64,000 bases of DNA, from the NCBI GenBank assembly GCA_036380875.1, contig DASVDX010000035.1, positions 124,001 to 188,000 of the forward strand, in the 5' to 3' direction. The translations under genes were made by a program, and so were the position numbers. The DNA comes from ZC4RG17 sp036380875. Its GTDB lineage: Bacteria > Actinomycetota > Acidimicrobiia > Spongiisociales > ZC4RG35. Positions 1-7,121 of the stretch are shown piece by piece. Under the pieces are notes generated by a model. The model did no database searches, had not been told where the DNA came from, and saw nothing but the letters and a program-made list of their open reading frames with translations. The first letter of the stretch is position 1. Each line of letters starts with the position of its first letter.

Positions 1-378
1 GCCTCCGCTCCCGCCTTCCTGGCCTATGCCCACCACCAGTCGTTGATCTCGACTCCGGCTGCCCGGGCCCGCTTCACCGCCAAGGTGGCACTCATCCCGG
101 GTGTCGTCGGGCCCCTCCTCGCCGTGCCGGTGTTCCTGCCCGATGGCGGCACCGGCCTCGTTCCCTCCCTTCCGTTCCTCGGTCTCTTCACGGTGGCGAC
201 GGTGTTGGCCGCTCTCGGCACCCGGACCGTGCGAATAGGAGACCAGCGGGAAGCGTTGGGATGGTCGTGGCTGCCTCTGGCGTGGCTGGTGTTCTTCGCG
301 CTGGCGTCGCAACTGCTGCTGCGTCGCGGTCTGCTCATTCCGCCGTCACTCGACACCCCGTTCGTGGATTCCATGTAA
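1..378 (+). CDS. C-terminal fragment of an unidentified membrane protein
   Basis: The frame is open from the first base, so the gene begins upstream of the window and only its last 125 codons are present. The visible part has about three hydrophobic stretches (around AKVALIPGVVGPLLAVPVF, LFTVATVLAALG and LPLAWLVFFALASQLLL), separated by short polar loops, so it is an integral membrane protein. It ends with TAA 12 bases before the MoaB-type gene and probably shares its operon with the molybdo-enzyme maturation genes. I do not recognise the family; an accessory membrane protein of that cluster is one guess. Confidence 0.6.
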   Translation, partial: ASAPAFLAYAHHQSLISTPAARARFTAKVALIPGVVGPLLAVPVFLPDGGTGLVPSLPFLGLFTVATVLAALGTRTVRIGDQREALGWSWLPLAWLVFFALASQLLLRRGLLIPPSLDTPFVDSM

Positions 379-389
379 CGTCCGCTTCG

Positions 390-875
390 ATGGCTGACTG
401 GATAGCCCACGTCGTCACGGTGTCCGACGGCGTGTACCACGGGACCCGAGCCGACGACTCGGGCGACGCCCTGGCTGAGATGCTGGCCGAGGCGGGGGCG
501 GTTTCGGTGGGACGCACCGTCGTCCCCGACGAGAAAGACCAGATCAAAGAGGCGATCGTCGCCGCCGCCCGGGATGCCGACTTCGTCGTCACCACCGGTG
601 GCACCGGATTCGGGCCCCGAGACGTCACCCCAGAGGCGACAGCCGAGATCATCGAACGTTCCGCACCGGGTCTCGTCCATCTCGTGCTGTCGGCCGGTAT
701 CCAGTCGACGCCCATGGCGGCGCTCTCTCGTCCCGCCGCCGGCACGGTGGGGGCGTCGCTGGTCGTCAACCTTCCCGGCTCGCCCAGGGGCGCCACCGAG
801 TCGCTGGCGGCAATCCTGCCGGTCCTGGACCACGCCCTCCAACTGCTAGGCGGAGACACGGAGCATCGGCGATGA
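390..875 (+). CDS. moaB: MoaB/Mog-family molybdenum cofactor biosynthesis protein
   Basis: This 161-residue protein is a single MoaB/MogA domain, the fold that adenylylates molybdopterin before molybdate insertion. The signature TTGGTGFGPRDVTPEAT lies at residues 68-84, and NLPGSPRG at 127-134 matches the second substrate-binding loop. The frame continues upstream, but the ATG at 390 begins exactly at the usual N-terminus (ADWIAHVVTVSDG), and an earlier start would overlap the preceding gene. It overlaps xdhC by 4 bases (ATGA), so the two are probably translationally coupled. Whether it acts like Mog or as a poorly active MoaB cannot be told from sequence. Confidence 0.88.
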   Translation: MADWIAHVVTVSDGVYHGTRADDSGDALAEMLAEAGAVSVGRTVVPDEKDQIKEAIVAAARDADFVVTTGGTGFGPRDVTPEATAEIIERSAPGLVHLVLSAGIQSTPMAALSRPAAGTVGASLVVNLPGSPRGATESLAAILPVLDHALQLLGGDTEHRR

Positions 876-1969
876 CTGCAGAACTCGAACGGATACTCGA
901 CACGGCGGAGGAATGGCTCAGCCGAGGACTCGACTTCGCATTGGCCACGGTGGTGGGAGTGCGCGGCTCCACGTACCGCGGCCTCGCCGCCCGCCAGCTG
1001 GTCGGCGCCGACGGCCAGAGCGTCGGGACCGTGTCAGGGGGGTGCCTCGATCAAGACTTGCAGAGAGAAGCGGAGGAAGTGATCCGCCTCGACCGCCCCC
1101 GACTCGTGGAGTTCGACCTCACCGCCGACGATGAGGCGGTGTGGGGATGGGGCATCGGCTGCAACGGTGCCACCCGACTCGTCGTCGAGCCGCCCTCGTC
1201 GGTGGCCCGCCTGATCGAACAGGTGCGCCAGTCGGCGCGCCCCTTCGTCGTGGTGCACCACCTCGACGGCGACCGACTCGGTGAGCGCACCGTCGTCCGT
1301 CCCGGCGACGAAAGCCCCTACGGCGAGATCGCCGAACGGGCCGTGCACGAAGGCTGGCACCGGGTGACGGAAGCCGAGGGCGAGCAGGTGATGGTCGAGG
1401 TGATCGGTGCTCCACGGCGGCTGATCGTGTGCGGCGCCGGTCACGACGCCGCACCGGTCGTCAGGTTCGGGGCGGAGCTCGGCTACGAGGTGTGGGTCGT
1501 CGACGACCGGCGCCAGTTCCTATCCGAACAGCGCTTTCCCGAAGCTGCCCAACTGGTCCAGGTGCGGCCCTCCGAGCTTTCGCGGGCCGTCGACCTGTCG
1601 CCGTCGGCCTCGATGGTGATCATGACCCACAACTACATGCGCGACCTGGATTACCTCGACCAGGCCCTCGGCCGCCGTCTCGCCTACATCGGGGTGCTCG
1701 GGCCGGGCGAGAGACTGGAACGGCTGCTGAAGGACCTCGCCGACCGGGGCCGCTACCCGGACGAGCACGACCGGGCCGTGCTCCACGGCCCCGCCGGCCT
1801 CGACATCGGCGCCGAAGGGCCGGTGGAGATCGCCTGGTCGATCATGGGCGAGATCCTCGCCGTGCGCCGGGGCAAGAAGGGTGGTTTTCTGCGGGACCGC
1901 AAAGGTCCGGCGAGTCTGCGAGAGTACGATCCCCCGACTAGTCGAGCCACCGGAGAGCGGAGTAGATGA
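872..1969 (+). CDS. XdhC/CoxI-family molybdenum hydroxylase maturation protein
   Basis: 365 residues with the two-part XdhC architecture. The N-terminal domain carries VVGVRGSTYRG (residues 27-37) and VSGGCLD (54-60), whose Cys is the expected Moco-contacting residue. The C-terminal Rossmann domain starts at RRLIVCGAGH (182-191) and includes MTHNYMRDLDYL. Proteins of this family bind molybdenum cofactor, promote its sulfuration and insert it into xanthine- or CO-dehydrogenase-type enzymes. The neighbours MoaB and CoxG support a CO dehydrogenase-type client; the structural subunits would have to lie upstream of the window or elsewhere. It overlaps coxG by 4 bases. Confidence 0.9.
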   Translation: MTAELERILDTAEEWLSRGLDFALATVVGVRGSTYRGLAARQLVGADGQSVGTVSGGCLDQDLQREAEEVIRLDRPRLVEFDLTADDEAVWGWGIGCNGATRLVVEPPSSVARLIEQVRQSARPFVVVHHLDGDRLGERTVVRPGDESPYGEIAERAVHEGWHRVTEAEGEQVMVEVIGAPRRLIVCGAGHDAAPVVRFGAELGYEVWVVDDRRQFLSEQRFPEAAQLVQVRPSELSRAVDLSPSASMVIMTHNYMRDLDYLDQALGRRLAYIGVLGPGERLERLLKDLADRGRYPDEHDRAVLHGPAGLDIGAEGPVEIAWSIMGEILAVRRGKKGGFLRDRKGPASLREYDPPTSRATGERSR

Positions 1970-2526
1970 AGATCCAACACGAGTTCACGGTCCAACGGCC
2001 GATCACCGATGTCTGGGAGTTCTTCCAGGACGTGCCTGCTGTCGCCGACTGCCTGCCCGGCGCCGAACTCACCGAGGACAAAGGCGACAACACCTACGCC
2101 GGGACCGTGACCGTGAAGCTCGGCCCGATGACCGCCAGCTTCGAAGGCGAGGCGAAGATCGAACCCGACCCGGCGTCCCGCACGGCGACTATCTCCGGAA
2201 AGGGCGTCGACCGCCGGGGCGGGAGCCGCGGCCAGGTGTCGGTCGAGTACTCCCTGACCGAAGCCGACGGGGGCGGCACCACCGTCAAGATCGACGCCGA
2301 CGTGATGCTCTCGGGTCCCGCTGCCCAGTTCGGCCGCACCGGTCTCGTCAACGAGATCTCCAAACGGCTCATCGGTGATTTCGTGCAGTGCTTGGAGGGC
2401 AAGCTGGCCGCCACGACCGTGGCGGAGGCCCAGGCCGTGAAGGCCGACCGCGAGGTGAAAGGGCTTTCGCTGTTCTTCGCCGGCTTGTGGGCCTGGATCA
2501 AGAAGCTGTTCGGCCGCTCCTCTTGA
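1966..2526 (+). CDS. coxG: CoxG-like carbon monoxide dehydrogenase subunit G (SRPBCC)
   Basis: 186 residues. The N-terminal 145 or so form an SRPBCC (START-like) domain of the CoxG type, opening HEFTVQRPITDVWEFFQDV and including DCLPGAEL. The C-terminus ends in an amphipathic or hydrophobic helix (LSLFFAGLWAWIKKLFG) that can anchor the protein to the membrane. In characterised systems CoxG recruits the molybdenum CO dehydrogenase to the cytoplasmic face of the membrane. The ATG overlaps the TGA of xdhC, and its own stop overlaps the next start (TGATG). The client could be another molybdenum hydroxylase, since CoxG homologues accompany several. Confidence 0.88.
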   Translation: MKIQHEFTVQRPITDVWEFFQDVPAVADCLPGAELTEDKGDNTYAGTVTVKLGPMTASFEGEAKIEPDPASRTATISGKGVDRRGGSRGQVSVEYSLTEADGGGTTVKIDADVMLSGPAAQFGRTGLVNEISKRLIGDFVQCLEGKLAATTVAEAQAVKADREVKGLSLFFAGLWAWIKKLFGRSS

Positions 2527-2882
2527 TGATCCACCGCTCGATCCTGGCGCTCGCTGCGTCGGTGCTGGTCGTCGCCTGCTCGGGTGAGCCCGAAGGTGTC
2601 GTCGTCGAGATGTTCGACAACCGTTTCTCGCCGGCCGAACTCACCGTCGAAGCGGGAACCGAGGTCATCTTCCGTGGGGCCGGCCGCAACCCCCACAACG
2701 CCGTCGCCTCCGACGGCTCGTGGTCCACGGAGACGGTCTTCGGGAGCCTAGACCAGTACGAGGGTGACGATGCGGTGCTCCGTTTCGAGACGCCCGGCAG
2801 CTACGACTTCTTCTGCACCTATCACGGCACCGCCGAAGGCCAGGGGATGGCAGGCACCATCACCGTGGAGGAGCCGGCATGA
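2526..2882 (+). CDS. Plastocyanin/azurin-like cupredoxin lipoprotein
   Basis: 118 residues. A lipoprotein signal ends in the lipobox LVVAC with the lipidated Cys at residue 18, so the protein sits outside the membrane. The rest is one cupredoxin domain with a complete type 1 copper site: His57 (in NPHN), Cys97, His100 and Met108 (FFCTYHGTAEGQGM). It is likely a one-electron carrier. The ATG at 2526 is chosen because it begins the signal peptide and overlaps the coxG stop; the frame runs further upstream without sense. It overlaps the next gene by 4 bases, so the redox and copper genes are in one transcription unit. Confidence 0.85.
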   Translation: MIHRSILALAASVLVVACSGEPEGVVVEMFDNRFSPAELTVEAGTEVIFRGAGRNPHNAVASDGSWSTETVFGSLDQYEGDDAVLRFETPGSYDFFCTYHGTAEGQGMAGTITVEEPA

Positions 2883-4507
2883 GGAGATGGCTCTTCGCCT
2901 TCCTCCTGCTCGTGGCCGCCTGCGCTCCGCCGATGGAAGGCGAGCCCGACCCGGCGGCGGTGGGGGACACGGCGACCGAGGCGCCGGCGGAGTGGACCGG
3001 AGTGACCCGCAACGTCCCTGAGGACTATCCGACCATCCAGGCGGCGGTCGATGCCGCCGATCCGGGCGACCTCATCCTGATCGCTCCCGGCGTGTACCGG
3101 GAGGAGGTTCAGGTGTCCGTCCCCGGCATCACGCTGCGAGGCGTCGACCGCAACGAGGTGATCATCGACGCCGAGTTCGTGCGTGCCAACGGCATCCGCA
3201 TCTTCGCCGATGGGGTGGCGGTGGAGAACCTCACCGTCCGCAACGCCACCGAAAACGGTGTCTTCTGGACAGGCGTCCGGGGTTACCGCGGCTCGTACCT
3301 GACGTCTGTCGACAACCAGGTGTACGGCATATACGCGTTCGACTCCGGAGACGGCCTCATCGAGCACTCGTACGCCTCCGGATCGGCCGACGCCGGCTTC
3401 TACATCGGCCAATGCGACCCGTGTCAGGCGGTGATCACAGACGTGGTGGCCGAATGGAACGGCCTCGGCTACTCGGGCACGAACTCGTCGGGGGAGATAT
3501 ACCTGGTGAACTCGGTGTGGCGCCACAACGTCGCCGGCATCGTCCCCAACACCCTCGACACCGAGCTCCTACCGCCGATCCACCACGTCACGATCGCCGG
3601 CAACCTGGTCCACGACAACGGCAACCCCAAGGCACCCTCGTTCACGACCGAATGGGCCGGCTACGGCAACGGGATCATCGTCGCGGGAGGCAACGACTCG
3701 CTCGTCTACCGCAACCGGGTCGTGAACCACCCGGCCAACGGCATCGCCGTCACCCCCAACTTGTCGCAGAATCTGTGGATGTCGTCGGGCAACGAGATCA
3801 TCGAAAACGTGGTGGAGGGCTCCGGCCGGTCCGACATCGCCCTCGCCGGTCCTGCCGCCTCCGGCAACTGCTTCGCCGGCAACGACGTCTCGTTCACGCT
3901 CCCCGTGGGGCTGGAGGTCTTCCAGTCGTGCGATGGCTTGCGACTGCCCTGGCTGTTCGAACTGGCCGGCAGCACCGAGCAGCTGGGGAGGGTCGCCGAA
4001 AGTGAGCTCGGGTGGAAGGAGATCATCACCCCCGAGACCGTGCCGAAGCCCGGGCCGCAGGAGAACATGCCTGCGGATGCGCCGGTGCGCCCGGCCGTGA
4101 ACGTGTTCGCCGGTGCGCGACCGGACCTCGAGGCCATCGAAGTCCCGGATCTGCCCGATGACGTCTCAGTCCACCAGACGAGAGGAGTGACCTTGTTCGG
4201 AGTCCTGTTCGCCTCCGCGGCCGGAGTGTTCTTCGGCCTCTACGCCTACCTGCTCCCCTTCGTGCTGTATGCCGCCTGGGTCGGTATCGCCCTCTGGGAC
4301 CTGGTTCGACGAGAGGAGCTCGGAAAGGGAAGGGTGATCGCCTGGACGGCGGTCATCCTGCTCGTTCCGTTCATCGGCGTGATCGCCTACCACCTGTTCT
4401 CCAACTCGCCGATCCCGCGCTGGCAGCGCCTCACCTACGTCCTAGGCGGTCTCGTCGCCTACCTGGCGATCTTCGGCCTGGGGGCAGTGGTGGGCGGCAT
4501 AGTCTGA
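2879..4507 (+). CDS. NosD-like right-handed beta-helix lipoprotein with membrane C-terminus
   Basis: 542 residues. An N-terminal lipoprotein signal (FLLLVAAC) precedes a parallel beta-helix opening VPEDYPTIQAAVDAADPGD, typical of NosD/periplasmic copper-binding and pectin-lyase-like repeat proteins. Rungs continue to about residue 350 with recurring gaN-(x)-gI patterns. A linker rich in Pro and Asp follows, then three hydrophobic segments from about residue 430 to the end (LFGVLFASAAGVFFGLYAYL, VIAWTAVILLVPFIGVIAYH, YVLGGLVAYLAIFGLGAVVG), the last two resembling the PLDc_N/phospholipase N-terminal membrane hairpin. A lipidated beta-helix tethered also by C-terminal helices is unusual. Its place between a cupredoxin and a copper oxidase suggests copper delivery, but this is inference. 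Confidence 0.8.
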   Translation: MRRWLFAFLLLVAACAPPMEGEPDPAAVGDTATEAPAEWTGVTRNVPEDYPTIQAAVDAADPGDLILIAPGVYREEVQVSVPGITLRGVDRNEVIIDAEFVRANGIRIFADGVAVENLTVRNATENGVFWTGVRGYRGSYLTSVDNQVYGIYAFDSGDGLIEHSYASGSADAGFYIGQCDPCQAVITDVVAEWNGLGYSGTNSSGEIYLVNSVWRHNVAGIVPNTLDTELLPPIHHVTIAGNLVHDNGNPKAPSFTTEWAGYGNGIIVAGGNDSLVYRNRVVNHPANGIAVTPNLSQNLWMSSGNEIIENVVEGSGRSDIALAGPAASGNCFAGNDVSFTLPVGLEVFQSCDGLRLPWLFELAGSTEQLGRVAESELGWKEIITPETVPKPGPQENMPADAPVRPAVNVFAGARPDLEAIEVPDLPDDVSVHQTRGVTLFGVLFASAAGVFFGLYAYLLPFVLYAAWVGIALWDLVRREELGKGRVIAWTAVILLVPFIGVIAYHLFSNSPIPRWQRLTYVLGGLVAYLAIFGLGAVVGGIV

Positions 4508-4509
4508 CC

Positions 4510-5517
4510 GTGCCCCAGAACACCGGACCGGCCGACCCATCCCGGCGCCGCCTGCTCGCCACCGGCGGGGCTGCTCTGGTCGGTGGCACGATCCTCGGGC
4601 GCTTCAACACGGGGCAAGCGGCCGAACCGGGAAGCGATGAGGGATTCCAGGGCCTGGGTCACTCCTCGGTCCACCGCTCCTCCGCCCTCTACGGCCACAT
4701 CCACGAGCCGCCCGACTGGGTGGGCCCTGAGACCCTCGACGCCATCACCCTGCCGCCACCTCCCCGCCGTGGCCCCCAGGACATCGAACTCGTCGTGGTG
4801 GAACAGCACATCGAGGTGGGGGCGGGACTGCACTTCGACGCATGGACCTACGGAGGGACCGTGCCTGGGCCCACGATCCGGGCGACGGAAGGCGACCTGC
4901 TGCGCATCCGGCTGCGCAACCTCACCGACCATCCCCACAACCTGCATTTCCACGGTGCCCACCGCCCCGAGATGGACGGCTGGGAGCCGATTCCGGCGGG
5001 TGGGGAATTCGTGTACGAGATCGAAGCGGGCCCGGCGGGGCTCCATCCCTACCACTGCCACGTCGCCCCGCTGGCCGAGCACATCGCCCGCGGGTTGTAC
5101 GGGATGATGATCGTCGACCCGCCCGAAGGCCGCTCCCCGGCCCACGAAGTGGTCCTGGTGTTGAGTGGCTTCGAGCACGAAGGAGTGAAGAACGCCGTGA
5201 CGGCGTGGAACGGCCTCGCCGGGTACTACGACCGCTATCCGATCAAGGTCCCGGCCGGCGAGCCGGTGCGGGCCTACGTGGCCAACATGATCGAATTCGA
5301 GCCGATCGGCTCGTTCCACCTCCACGCCCAGACGTTCGACGTTTACCCGGCGGGGATGGGGGAGTCGCCCGTCTTTCGCACCGACACCCTGGCGATGGGC
5401 CAAGCAGAGCGGGCGATCATCGAGTTCCGCCTTCCTCACCGCGGCAGGTACATGTTCCACCCCCACCAGCACCATCTCGCCGATCGGGGAGCGATGGGCT
5501 GGTTCTCGGCCGTTTAA
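4510..5517 (+). CDS. Tat-exported two-domain multicopper oxidase (NirK-like)
   Basis: 335 residues from a GTG start two bases after the preceding stop. A twin-arginine signal (SRRRLL, residues 11-16, then AALVGGTILG) directs folded export. Cupredoxin domain 1 has HPHNLHFHGAH and HPYHCHVAPLAEHI..GLYGMM, giving type 1 and type 2 copper ligands as in nitrite reductase-type enzymes. Domain 2 has FHLHAQTF and MFHPHQHH but no Cys, so only domain 1 carries a type 1 site. The enzyme could be a copper nitrite reductase relative or a small laccase-type oxidase; the substrate cannot be read from sequence. The adjacent cupredoxin is a plausible electron donor. Confidence 0.82.
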   Translation: MPQNTGPADPSRRRLLATGGAALVGGTILGRFNTGQAAEPGSDEGFQGLGHSSVHRSSALYGHIHEPPDWVGPETLDAITLPPPPRRGPQDIELVVVEQHIEVGAGLHFDAWTYGGTVPGPTIRATEGDLLRIRLRNLTDHPHNLHFHGAHRPEMDGWEPIPAGGEFVYEIEAGPAGLHPYHCHVAPLAEHIARGLYGMMIVDPPEGRSPAHEVVLVLSGFEHEGVKNAVTAWNGLAGYYDRYPIKVPAGEPVRAYVANMIEFEPIGSFHLHAQTFDVYPAGMGESPVFRTDTLAMGQAERAIIEFRLPHRGRYMFHPHQHHLADRGAMGWFSAV

Positions 5518-5536
5518 CTCCTCGGCCGTTTAACTC
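5505..5536. repeat. Perfect 16-bp tandem duplication across the ends of two convergent genes
   Basis: The 16-mer CTCGGCCGTTTAACTC occurs twice head to tail. The first copy contains the TAA stop of the multicopper oxidase, and the second contains the stop (TTA on the plus strand) of the JAB gene. The unit holds TTTAAC, which gives a stop in one orientation per copy. No hairpin terminator is obvious here. Confidence 0.9.
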
Positions 5537-5922
5537 CAGATCGGGATCTCCACGGGCTTTCCGCCGCGGATCCACCACCCCTTCACATCCAAATGTGGGA
5601 CGAAGCCCACGACGACGTGGATCCAGTCGGTTTCGTGCGGCTGGCTCAGATCCGTCTCCGACAAGACGGCCGGGCCACGGGGGTGGGAATGGAACACCCC
5701 GCCGATCTCCCAGCCGTGCCGCTCGGCGTGGCGAAGCGCGGCGAAGTGCTCCTCGGGGGCGATCGTGAAGGCGACGGGTGATGGATTGGAGTTGGTCAGC
5801 GGGTAGGCGAAACGGATCCGGCCGACCCCATCTGTCGCCAGCAGCCCGCAGCACTCGTTGGGCAGGCAGACCTCGGCGTGCCGAATCACGGCCTCCTTCA
5901 CCCCCTCCGGAAGGCACCTCAT
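5530..5922 (-). CDS. JAB1/MPN-type zinc metallopeptidase (Mec-like)
   Basis: 130 residues forming a lone JAMM/MPN+ domain. The catalytic glutamate is Glu23 (PNECCGLL), and the zinc site is His78-Ser-His80 followed by Ser88 and Asp91 (HSHPRGPAVLSETD), a complete JAMM motif. Bacterial stand-alone members cleave ubiquitin-like sulfur carriers from their products; the actinobacterial example Mec hydrolyses CysO-cysteine. The gene lies two bases downstream of an E1-like activating enzyme on the same strand, which supports a sulfur-carrier role. No ThiS/MoaD/CysO-type carrier is seen next to it. Confidence 0.85.
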   Translation of the reverse strand: MRCLPEGVKEAVIRHAEVCLPNECCGLLATDGVGRIRFAYPLTNSNPSPVAFTIAPEEHFAALRHAERHGWEIGGVFHSHPRGPAVLSETDLSQPHETDWIHVVVGFVPHLDVKGWWIRGGKPVEIPIWS

Positions 5923-5924
5923 AA

Positions 5925-7091
5925 TCAGACAGTCTGGCGGGGACGCGGGGCGCAGGTCGGGTCGTAGTCCACCAGTTCGGGCGGCGAGTCCGGGTCCGAG
6001 CAGGCGGGGCAGTCGGCGTTGCGCCGCACCTTCACGGTCTGAAAATCCTGCTCCAGGGCGTCGTAGACGAGGAGCTTGCCGGCGAGGGTGTCGCCGATCC
6101 CGAGCAGCAGCTTGATGGCCTCCAAGGCCTGCACGGAGCCGATGATGCCGGGCAGGACGCCCAGCACTCCCGCCTCGGCGCAGTTGGGAGCGAGCTCCGG
6201 TGGCGGTGGCTGCGGGAAGATGCAGCGGTAGCAGGGGCCCTCGTAGGGGACGAACACCGATGCCTGCCCCTCGAACCGGAAGATCGAGCCGTGGACCAGC
6301 GGAATGCGCAGATGCAGGCTGGCGTCGTTCACGAGATAGCGCGTGGGGAAGTTGTCGCCCCCGTCCACGATCACGTCGTAGCCGCTCATGATCCGGAGGG
6401 CGTTGTCGGCCGACAGCCGTTCCGGGTAGGTGACGATCTTCACGTCGGGGTTGAGGGCGGTGAGGGTCTCCCTGGCCGATTCGACCTTGGGCATGCCTAT
6501 GCGGTCGACCCCATGGAGGATCTGACGCTGGAGGTTGGACGGGTCGACGGCGTCGTAGTCGACGATCCCCAACGTCCCCACGCCCGCCGCCGCCAGGTAC
6601 ATGGCGGCGGGGGATCCGAGGCCGCCAGCACCGATGAGAAGCACCGACGACTCGAGCAGCTTCGTCTGACCCTCCTCACCCACCTCGGGGAGGAGCAGGT
6701 GGCGGTTGTAGCGCTGACGCTGGTCGCTCGACAGCGATTTGGGGATGACCCAGGGCCGGCCCTCGTCCTTCCAGCGGTTGAAGCCGCCGGCCATGGAGGC
6801 GACATCGGTGTAGCCCATCGCTCTGAGCGAAGCGGCGGCGAGGACGCTGCGTGAGCCGCCGGCGCAGAACAGGACGAGCGGCTGGTTCCGGTCGGGGAGT
6901 TGCCTTTCGATCGTGCTCTCGAGCACGCCCCGGGGGATGTGGCGCGCTCCGGCGACCGTTCCCGCCTCGTATTCGTCGGGCTCGCGGACGTCGATCACGG
7001 TCACATCGCCGAGGCGTTCCTCCACCTCGGATGGCTGGAGCTCGGCGATGTCCCGGCGGGCAGCGGCGACCAGATCGGCGTATGACGACAT
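5925..7091 (-). CDS. moeB: Rhodanese / MoeB-ThiF fusion, sulfur carrier protein adenylyltransferase
   Basis: 388 residues. Residues 14-115 are a rhodanese domain with the persulfide loop FCAGGSRS (Cys76). From about 125 an E1-like MoeB/ThiF domain follows: the nucleotide loop GAGGLGSP, the DGGDNFPTRYLVND segment, CYRC and CPAC zinc-binding pairs, and ELAPNCAEAGVLG around the likely catalytic Cys. It would adenylate and thiocarboxylate a MoaD/ThiS/CysO-type carrier. In MoeZ-type proteins the rhodanese domain is C-terminal, so the order here is reversed. The downstream JAB peptidase is probably co-transcribed. Molybdopterin, thiamine and cysteine routes are all possible. Confidence 0.88.
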   Translation of the reverse strand: MSSYADLVAAARRDIAELQPSEVEERLGDVTVIDVREPDEYEAGTVAGARHIPRGVLESTIERQLPDRNQPLVLFCAGGSRSVLAAASLRAMGYTDVASMAGGFNRWKDEGRPWVIPKSLSSDQRQRYNRHLLLPEVGEEGQTKLLESSVLLIGAGGLGSPAAMYLAAAGVGTLGIVDYDAVDPSNLQRQILHGVDRIGMPKVESARETLTALNPDVKIVTYPERLSADNALRIMSGYDVIVDGGDNFPTRYLVNDASLHLRIPLVHGSIFRFEGQASVFVPYEGPCYRCIFPQPPPPELAPNCAEAGVLGVLPGIIGSVQALEAIKLLLGIGDTLAGKLLVYDALEQDFQTVKVRRNADCPACSDPDSPPELVDYDPTCAPRPRQTV

Positions 7092-7121
7092 TCCTCCCTC
7101 AACGATAACGGGGCGCCGGCT

